Shown piece after piece: positions 5,368 through 10,086 of a stretch of DNA of 10,086 nucleotides. Positions within the stretch are counted from its first letter, which is position 1. Every line of letters starts with the position of its first letter. The notes beneath the pieces are model-generated. The model made no database searches. It saw only the letters and a list, made by a program, of their open reading frames with translations, and was not told where the DNA came from. Position numbers and translations under genes: made by a program. This stretch comes from DAOUAM01 sp034433305 (GTDB lineage Bacteria; Chloroflexota; Dehalococcoidia; Lucifugimonadales; DAOUAM01): positions 1 to 10,086 of the forward strand of contig DAOUAM010000083.1 of assembly GCA_034433305.1 (NCBI GenBank), given 5' to 3'.

Positions 5368-6840
5368 CTACTTCTGCCGCTTCCAGCGCAGGTCTGGCCG
5401 GCGAGCGGCGCGGGCCTCGTCCAGGCGCGTGTTGGGCGTGTTGTGCGGGGCCTCGTGCAGCAGCGCCGGGTTGTCTTTAGCCTCCTGGGCTATGGTCTTC
5501 ATCACCGAGATGAAGTGGTCCAGCGTTTCCCTGGACTCCGTCTCGGTAGGCTCGATCATCAGGGCCTCTTCCACAATGAGCGGGAAGTACATGGTCGGCG
5601 GGTGGATGCCGTAGTCAATGAGCCGCTTGGAGACATCCAGGGCGCTCACGCCGTGGGCACGCTTGAGGTTCCTGGCTGAGAACACCACCTCGTGCATGCA
5701 CGTGCGGTCGTAGGGCAGGTCGTAGTAGCCCTTGAGCTGCCTGAGGATGTAGTTGGCGTTAATCACCGCATCCTCGCTGATCCTGGCGATGCCTGCGTCG
5801 CCCAGCAGGCTTATGTAGGTGAAGGCCCGGACCAGCACGCCGAAGTTGCCGTGGAAGGCCCCCATCCTGCCGATGGTCTGCGGCGGCGAGGCCAGCACGT
5901 ACTGGCCGTCCTGTAGCTCCACCACCGGCGTGGGCAGGAAGGGCAGCAGCCTGGCGGCGACCATGATGGGGCCAGCGCCCGGGCCACCGCCACCGTGGGG
6001 TGTGCTGAAGGTCTTGTGGAGGTTGGAGTGTACCACGTCAAAGCCCAGGTCGCCCAGCTTCACGCGGCCTAACAGCGCGTTGAGGTTGGCGCCGTCGCCG
6101 TACACCAGGCCGCCGGCCTCGTGGACGAGCCGGCACACCTCCAGGATGTTGCTGTCGAACAGGCCCAGGGTACTGGGCAGGGTCAGCATCAGCCCGGCCA
6201 GATCGTCGCCGGCCAGCTCCTTCAGGGCCTTGAGGTCGGTGTTGCCCCCGGCGTCGGAGCGCAGCGTCACCACCTCGAACCCCGCCATGGCCGCCGAGGC
6301 CGGGTTGGTGCCGTGGGCGCTATCGGGGATGAGCACTTTCTTTCGCTTTGTGTCGCCTTGGGACAGGTGGTAGGCCCGGACCATGAGCATGCCGGCCAGC
6401 TCGCCGTCGGCGCCCGCCATGGGCGTCAACGAGGCGCCGGCCATGCCGGTAATCTCCTTCAGGTATTCCTGGAGCTGGTACATCAGTTTCAGGGCGCCCT
6501 GCACCGTGGACGTCGGCTGCAGGGGGTGCACCTGGGACAGCCCGGGCAGCGACGCCATCTCGTCGTGCAGCTTGGGGTTGTACTTCATGGTGCAACTGCC
6601 CAGGGGATAGAAGTTGGTATCTATGGAAAAGTTCTGCTGGCTCAGGGTGGAGAAGTAGCGCACCAACTCGCCCTCGCTGACCTCGGGGAAGTCCAAGTCA
6701 TGGCGCAGCATGTCGGCGGGCGGCAGCGCCTGTTGGGGTACGTCCAGTGGAGGCAGCGTGGTGCCCACCCTGCCTGGCACGCTGCGCTCCATGAGAAGAA
6801 GGCGACGGCGGTCGTTTAGCTGGTTTTCGGTAGTGGTCAT
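5368..6840 (-). CDS. gcvPB: Glycine dehydrogenase (decarboxylating) subunit 2, P-protein C-terminal part (490 aa)
   Basis: Together with subunit 1 it forms the two-part P-protein, which uses PLP to decarboxylate glycine and passes the aminomethyl group to lipoylated GcvH. The PLP-binding lysine is K276 in HSNLHKTFSTPHGGGGPGAG. Other family blocks are FYPLGSCTMKYNP (77-89), PMAGADGELAGM (140-151), IPDSAHGTNPASAAMAGFEV (171-190) and the C-terminal PPTMYFPLIVEEALMIEPTE (414-433). Length is normal for the split form. The ATG overlaps the gcvPA stop in an ATGA, so translation is probably coupled, and an AGGTG SD lies 7 bases upstream inside gcvPA. The last four residues KRQK are basic. The peroxiredoxin gene starts 82 bp downstream. 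Confidence 0.95.
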   Translation of the reverse strand: MTTTENQLNDRRRLLLMERSVPGRVGTTLPPLDVPQQALPPADMLRHDLDFPEVSEGELVRYFSTLSQQNFSIDTNFYPLGSCTMKYNPKLHDEMASLPGLSQVHPLQPTSTVQGALKLMYQLQEYLKEITGMAGASLTPMAGADGELAGMLMVRAYHLSQGDTKRKKVLIPDSAHGTNPASAAMAGFEVVTLRSDAGGNTDLKALKELAGDDLAGLMLTLPSTLGLFDSNILEVCRLVHEAGGLVYGDGANLNALLGRVKLGDLGFDVVHSNLHKTFSTPHGGGGPGAGPIMVAARLLPFLPTPVVELQDGQYVLASPPQTIGRMGAFHGNFGVLVRAFTYISLLGDAGIARISEDAVINANYILRQLKGYYDLPYDRTCMHEVVFSARNLKRAHGVSALDVSKRLIDYGIHPPTMYFPLIVEEALMIEPTETESRETLDHFISVMKTIAQEAKDNPALLHEAPHNTPNTRLDEARAARRPDLRWKRQK

Positions 6841-8168
6841 GCCTTTGCACCTATCTCAGACAGCGCCCCGGCCAGGGCCTCGATTTCCTCACGGGTGTTC
6901 ATCTCGGTGACGCAGAGCAGCATGCCGTTGGGCACGTAGGCGCTCACGTCCAGGCCGCCAACGATGCGGTAGTCCAGCAGCCGCTGGTTTACCGTGGCTG
7001 GCGGCAGCGGGCACTGGACCACGAACTCCCGGAAGAATACCCCATCCAGGGGCAGCGAGTAGCCCGGCACCTGGCCTATCAGCGAGGCGGCGTAGTGGGC
7101 CTTGTGGTAGCAAAGCTCGGCGATGTGCCGCATGCCGCGCTTGCCCAGGGCGGCCATGTAGGCCGTGGCCGTGAGGGCAATGAGGGCCACCGCCGTGCAG
7201 ATGTTGGACGTGGCGCGCTCCCGCCGGATGTGCTGCTCCCGGGTCTGGAGGGTCAGCACGTAGCCGGTGCGGCCGCGGGTGTCCACGGTCTTGCCCACGA
7301 TGCGCCCCGGCATCTGCCGCACGTGCTTTTCCTTGCAGGCGAAGATGCCCACGTATGGCCCGCCGAAGGACAGGAGCACGCCCAGGCTCTGGCCCTCGGC
7401 CACCACGATATCGGCGTCGTAGTCGCCCGGGGGCCGGAACATGCCCAGGGAAATGGGGTCTGCGCTGACCACCAGCAGCGCGCCGCTGGCGTGGGCCTTC
7501 TCCGAAAGCGTCGCCAGGTCTTCCATGTAGCCGAAGAAGTTGGGCTGCTGCACGATGAGGCAGGCGGTGCCCTCTTCCAGATCCAGGCCGGCGGTCCTCA
7601 CCATGTCCACCTTGAGGCCCTGGGACTGGGTGTAGGTCTTCAGCACCTCCAGGTAAGTGGGGGAGACTGTGTCCAGGACGGCGATGCGGTCAAGCCTGGT
7701 GACCCGCGCGGCCATGAGCGCGGCCTCGGCCATGGAGGTGGAGCCATCGTACATGCCGGCGTTGGCGACCTCCATGCCCGTAAGCTGGCAGACCAGCGTC
7801 TGGAACTCGTAGGTGGCCTGGAGGGTGCCCTGGGATACCTCTGGCTGGTAAGGGGTGTAGGAGGTCATGTACTCGCCCCGGGACACTATCTGCCGGACCA
7901 CGGCCGGGACGTAGTGGCGGTAGGCGCCGGCGCCCAGGAAGCAGGAGTACTCACCGGGGGCCACGTTCTGCCGGGCCATGGCCTCGATCTCGCGGCGCAA
8001 CTCCAGCTCCGACCTGGGCGGCGGCAGCTTCAGCGCCGGGTCGCGGTAGCGGGCCGGGATATCCTGGAAAAGCTCGTCCACCGAGGCGACGCCGATGGCC
8101 CTGAGCATCTCGCGGCGGTCGGCGTCGGTGTTGGGGCTGTAGGGAGAGACGAAGTCCTGGTCTTGCAT
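6837..8168 (-). CDS. gcvPA: Glycine dehydrogenase (decarboxylating) subunit 1, P-protein N-terminal part (443 aa)
   Basis: Partner of gcvPB in the glycine cleavage P-protein; this half has the fold of a PLP enzyme but lacks the PLP lysine. Family blocks are FLGAGAYRHYVP (77-88), MTSYTPYQPEVSQGTLQATY (101-120), GMYDGSTSMAEAALMA (138-153), SFGGPYVGIFA (267-277) and REQHIRRERATSNICT (310-325). Length is normal. The ATG at 8168 is seven bases after the gcvH stop. Its SD is weak (AGGA directly before ATG, GAGAAG further upstream), consistent with re-initiation by ribosomes leaving gcvH. It overlaps gcvPB by four bases. Confidence 0.95.
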   Translation of the reverse strand: MQDQDFVSPYSPNTDADRREMLRAIGVASVDELFQDIPARYRDPALKLPPPRSELELRREIEAMARQNVAPGEYSCFLGAGAYRHYVPAVVRQIVSRGEYMTSYTPYQPEVSQGTLQATYEFQTLVCQLTGMEVANAGMYDGSTSMAEAALMAARVTRLDRIAVLDTVSPTYLEVLKTYTQSQGLKVDMVRTAGLDLEEGTACLIVQQPNFFGYMEDLATLSEKAHASGALLVVSADPISLGMFRPPGDYDADIVVAEGQSLGVLLSFGGPYVGIFACKEKHVRQMPGRIVGKTVDTRGRTGYVLTLQTREQHIRRERATSNICTAVALIALTATAYMAALGKRGMRHIAELCYHKAHYAASLIGQVPGYSLPLDGVFFREFVVQCPLPPATVNQRLLDYRIVGGLDVSAYVPNGMLLCVTEMNTREEIEALAGALSEIGAKA

Positions 8169-8175
8169 TCCTGTG

Positions 8176-8565
8176 CTACTTCTCTTGGGAGGCCAGGAAG
8201 GCCTCGTACTGCTCAGCCGTCATAAGATTATTGATCTCGGAGGCATCCGTGTAGCGCAGCCGCAGGAGCCAGCCCTGGGAGTAAGGGCCGGCGTTGACCA
8301 GCTCCGGGCTTTCGATGACCTGCTCGTTACGCTGGGTGACCTCGCCGCTTATGGGGGAGAAGATGTCCGAGACGGCCTTCACCGACTCGATCTCGCCCAG
8401 CTTCTGGAACTGGACCAGGCGAGCGCCCACGGCCGGCAGGTCAACGAAGACCACGTCACCCAGGCTCTCGGCGGCGAACTGCGTGATGCCCACCACAGCC
8501 GTGCCGTCGGACTCCAGCCGCACCCACTCATGCTCCTTGGAGTACCTCAACTCGCGAGGGTTCAT
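8176..8565 (-). CDS. gcvH: Glycine cleavage system H protein (129 aa)
   Basis: Lipoyl carrier that shuttles the aminomethyl intermediate from the P-protein to the T-protein and is re-oxidised by the L-protein. The lipoylated lysine is K63 in LGEIESVKAVSDIFSPISGE. The family start RYSKEHEWVRLE is at 7-18 and GITQFAAESLGDVVFVDLP at 26-44. Length matches the family. The ATG overlaps the gcvT stop (ATGA, 8562-8565), and GGAG with AAAGG lies upstream within gcvT. Lipoylation enzymes and the L-protein are not in the window. Confidence 0.95.
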   Translation of the reverse strand: MNPRELRYSKEHEWVRLESDGTAVVGITQFAAESLGDVVFVDLPAVGARLVQFQKLGEIESVKAVSDIFSPISGEVTQRNEQVIESPELVNAGPYSQGWLLRLRYTDASEINNLMTAEQYEAFLASQEK

Positions 8566-9665
8566 GCGCCTTTTCTCCGTGAGTAGAAGGGTAGGGTAGT
8601 AACTTCCGCCTCCACCGGCCGGCCACGGACGTCCACATGGAACCTGGAGCCTGGGGCCGAGTAGCCAGTGGGGACGTAGCCCAGTCCTATGTTCCTGTCC
8701 AGCGTGGGCGAGTAGCCCCCGCTGGTAACCTGGCCTATCTGTTTGCCGTTATCAAGTATAGGATAGCTATGCCTGGGGATGCCGCGGCCGACCATGTTGA
8801 ACCCCACCAGCTTCCGGCTGACGCCCTGGCTGCGTATGCGCCGCAGGGCCTCGCCGGCCACGTAGCCGTCGCGGTCGGGGTCAACGAAGCGGTCCAGCCC
8901 CGCCTCATAGGGATTGACCGACGTATCCATGTCATTGCCATGGAGCAGCAGCGCCGCTTCCAGGCGCAGGACGTCCCTGGCGCCCAGGCCGCAGGGCGTG
9001 GCGCCGCGCTCCAGCAGCAAGCGCCATATCCGCGTGGCTTCGTCCGAGGGTATAATCAACTCGAAGCCATCCTCGCCCGTGTAGCCGGTGCGGGCCAGCA
9101 GTGCCCTGGCGCCCGCCACCTGCGCCTCGGCAAAGGCGAAGGGCCTGATGAGGCCCAGGTCGGCGGAAGCCAGCCCACCCAGCACCTGCACGGCCTGCGG
9201 CCCCTGGAGGGCGACCATGGCGTAGCGCGAGGTCACGTCCTCGATGCGCGCCTGGTCAGGGCCGGGCGCCCACCTGGCCAGCCACGCCAGGACAGCAGGC
9301 GTGTTGGAGGCATTGGGCACCAGCAGGAAGCGGCCTGCATCGCGCCGGTACACGATGCAGTCGTCAATGATGCCGCCCTGCTGGTCGCAGATTACGTTGT
9401 ACCGCCCTCGGCCCACGGGCATGCCGGGGACGTTAATGCTCAGGACGCGGTTGAGGGACTCGGCTGCGCCCGGGCCCTGGATATCAACGCGGCCCATGTG
9501 GGAGACGTCGAATATGCCGGAGCGCGAGCGGACGGCCCTGGCCTCGTCCAGTATGCTAGTATACTGAAGGGGCATCTCCCAGCCGCCGAAGGGCACCATG
9601 CGTGCCCCGAGGGACAGGTGGGCCTGGAATAGAGGCGTGCGCTTCAGCTCGGTGGAAGTGCCCAT
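8562..9665 (-). CDS. gcvT: Glycine cleavage system T protein, aminomethyltransferase (367 aa)
   Basis: Transfers the methylene group from GcvH-bound aminomethyl to tetrahydrofolate, releasing ammonia. Key blocks are FGGWEMPLQYTSI (26-38), DVSHMGRVDIQGPGA (53-67), the catalytic Asp region GGIIDDCIVY (97-106, D101), ARTGYTGEDGFE (191-202), GLGARDVLRLEAALLLHGND (226-245), NPYEAGLDRFV (251-261) and GQVTSGGYSPTLDRNIGLGY (311-330). The frame stays open to 9902, but I start at ATG 9665: the protein from there has the usual length (about 365 aa) and the expected N-terminus, and GGAAAG precedes it. The extra 79 residues upstream are not T-protein-like and would cover the shared promoter region with ftsH. 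First gene of the leftward cluster. Confidence 0.93.
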   Translation of the reverse strand: MGTSTELKRTPLFQAHLSLGARMVPFGGWEMPLQYTSILDEARAVRSRSGIFDVSHMGRVDIQGPGAAESLNRVLSINVPGMPVGRGRYNVICDQQGGIIDDCIVYRRDAGRFLLVPNASNTPAVLAWLARWAPGPDQARIEDVTSRYAMVALQGPQAVQVLGGLASADLGLIRPFAFAEAQVAGARALLARTGYTGEDGFELIIPSDEATRIWRLLLERGATPCGLGARDVLRLEAALLLHGNDMDTSVNPYEAGLDRFVDPDRDGYVAGEALRRIRSQGVSRKLVGFNMVGRGIPRHSYPILDNGKQIGQVTSGGYSPTLDRNIGLGYVPTGYSAPGSRFHVDVRGRPVEAEVTTLPFYSRRKGA

Positions 9666-9829
9666 TACGCTTTCCGAAATGAATTCCACTGGAATCTTAA
9701 ATGTGGCGGGGGCCAGTGTCAACGTTCCCGCAGTACCCAACATCTGCGGCATTGCCGCATACGTATCAGAGGTAACAGGGCTTGACAGGACTGCTGGGCT
9801 TGCCATGGCGGGCATCCGCGGACGTAATC

Positions 9830-9838
9830 TGATATACT
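9830..9838 (+). promoter_or_regulatory. Candidate extended -10 promoter for ftsH
   Basis: TGATATACT has the TG-n extended -10 dinucleotide followed by TATACT (five of six matches to TATAAT) in the AT-rich part of the intergenic region. No good -35 is present at the right spacing, which extended -10 promoters tolerate. It would give a leader of about 115 bases. Confidence 0.35.
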
Positions 9839-9852
9839 TATTTTGCAGGTCT

Positions 9853-9881
9853 TTTATCCTAGAAATGCATTTATTGACCAA
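9853..9881 (-). promoter_or_regulatory. Candidate promoter for the gcvT cluster
   Basis: On the minus strand TTGGTC (9881-9876) and GATAAA (9858-9853) are separated by exactly 17 bases, with the palindrome AAATGCATTT inside the spacer. Each hexamer matches the consensus at only four of six positions, so this is tentative. The leader to ATG 9665 would be about 180 bases. Confidence 0.3.
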
Positions 9882-9959
9882 GACAACGGCCGTGTTACCC
9901 ATTCCGGCCAGACCGGGCTGACCCGTGCCGGCCCATCGGGCCGTTAGTCCGGAGGTGAG

Positions 9960-10086
9960 ATGAACCCCCGTTGGATGCGCAACAGCTTCATTTACCTGCT
10001 CATCATCGTCGCCGTAATCGCCATCTTCTTCACCCTGTTCTCTGAACCCTTCGGCGGCTCCAGGGAGATCCCCATCTCCCAGGTCA
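9960..10086 (+). CDS. ftsH: ATP-dependent zinc metalloprotease FtsH, N-terminal 42 codons (cut by window edge)
   Basis: Membrane-anchored AAA+ protease that degrades misfolded membrane proteins and regulatory proteins. Only the N-terminus is present: a short basic cytoplasmic start (MNPRWMRN), one membrane segment (FIYLLIIVAVIAIFFTLF, 10-27), then the start of the extracytoplasmic region with REIPISQV, matching the usual E-I-x-x-S-x-V opening of FtsH. ATG 9960 is preceded by a strong GGAGGTGAG. The AAA and HExxH peptidase domains lie outside the window, so the call rests on the N-terminal pattern. Divergent from gcvT. Confidence 0.8.
   Translation, partial: MNPRWMRNSFIYLLIIVAVIAIFFTLFSEPFGGSREIPISQV

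Larger units (their letters stand above)
9666..9959. promoter_or_regulatory. Divergent gcvT-ftsH intergenic region
   Basis: 294 bp that should carry promoters for both directions. It contains several small palindromes: ATTCCA-C-TGGAAT (9683-9695, in the gcvT leader), TGCGGC-ATT-GCCGCA (9745-9759), AAATGCATTT (9863-9872) and CGGCCC-ATC-GGGCCG (9929-9943, just before the ftsH SD). It is locally AT-richer at 9826-9875. I see no glycine riboswitch core and no convincing small gene. Confidence 0.6.

Noticed and set aside
7095..8225. 376-codon open frame on the plus strand opposite gcvPA
   Set aside because: Low-complexity Gly/His/Val-rich product antisense to a certain gene, with no start signals. 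The same holds for long plus-strand frames at 3901-4830, 6121-6819 and 8637-9632.
9782..9810. TTGACA at 9782-9787 as the -35 of an ftsH promoter
   Set aside because: The -35 hexamer is perfect, but the position 17 bases later is ATGGCG, with no acceptable -10 at 16-18 bp spacing.
9666..9902. N-terminal extension of gcvT to an ATG at 9902 (446 aa)
   Set aside because: The extra 79 residues have no T-protein similarity and would occupy the divergent promoter region. ATG 9665 gives the normal length and N-terminus.
9666..9960. Glycine riboswitch upstream of gcvT
   Set aside because: Expected from biology, but I could not find the conserved aptamer core by eye on the minus strand. A model-based search would be decisive.

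Overview
The window is about 10 kb of GC-rich bacterial chromosome, mostly housekeeping genes with strong homology-level signatures. Three things suggest Chloroflexota (Dehalococcoidia-like), although protein sequence alone cannot settle it: the split glycine dehydrogenase (gcvPA/gcvPB), the style of the FtsH N-terminus, and a small Cys/His protein of a type I associate with that phylum. TGA is a normal stop here, ending midA-type, gcvPA and gcvT genes.

Layout. Bases 1-117 (+) are the last 38 codons of an IS5-type transposase, followed by a probable IS end. 208-1359 (+) is citrate synthase. 1541-1756 (+) is a 71-aa Cys/His-rich small protein followed by a clear intrinsic terminator (1788-1824). 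1841-3091 (+) is a MidA/NDUFAF7-family methyltransferase. 3101-3201 is a 101-bp MITE-like element with 11-bp terminal inverted repeats and a TAA duplication; it encloses a REP-like imperfect palindrome. From there to 9665 all genes are on the minus strand, in transcription order gcvT, gcvH, gcvPA, gcvPB, peroxiredoxin, trmI, HD-domain protein. At 9960 ftsH starts on the plus strand, divergent from gcvT, and runs off the window.

The glycine cleavage genes are tightly packed: two ATGA overlaps and one 7-nt gap. They supply the T, H and P proteins; the L protein is not in the window. The peroxiredoxin, trmI and HD genes follow on the same strand after gaps of about 80-90 bp, one of which holds a strong hairpin.

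The most notable signal is in the peroxiredoxin. Its frame runs from a well-placed ATG at 5285 (strong SD) to a stop at 4827, but is interrupted by one TGA at 5151-5153, exactly where the family has its peroxidatic cysteine (T-x-x-C becomes T-G-G-TGA). The rest of the protein has no cysteine, and a hairpin begins immediately after the TGA. The best reading is a selenocysteine-containing 1-Cys-type peroxiredoxin that routine gene calling would cut to a 99-aa fragment. I found no CRISPR, phage, toxin or defence genes and no tRNA or rRNA.
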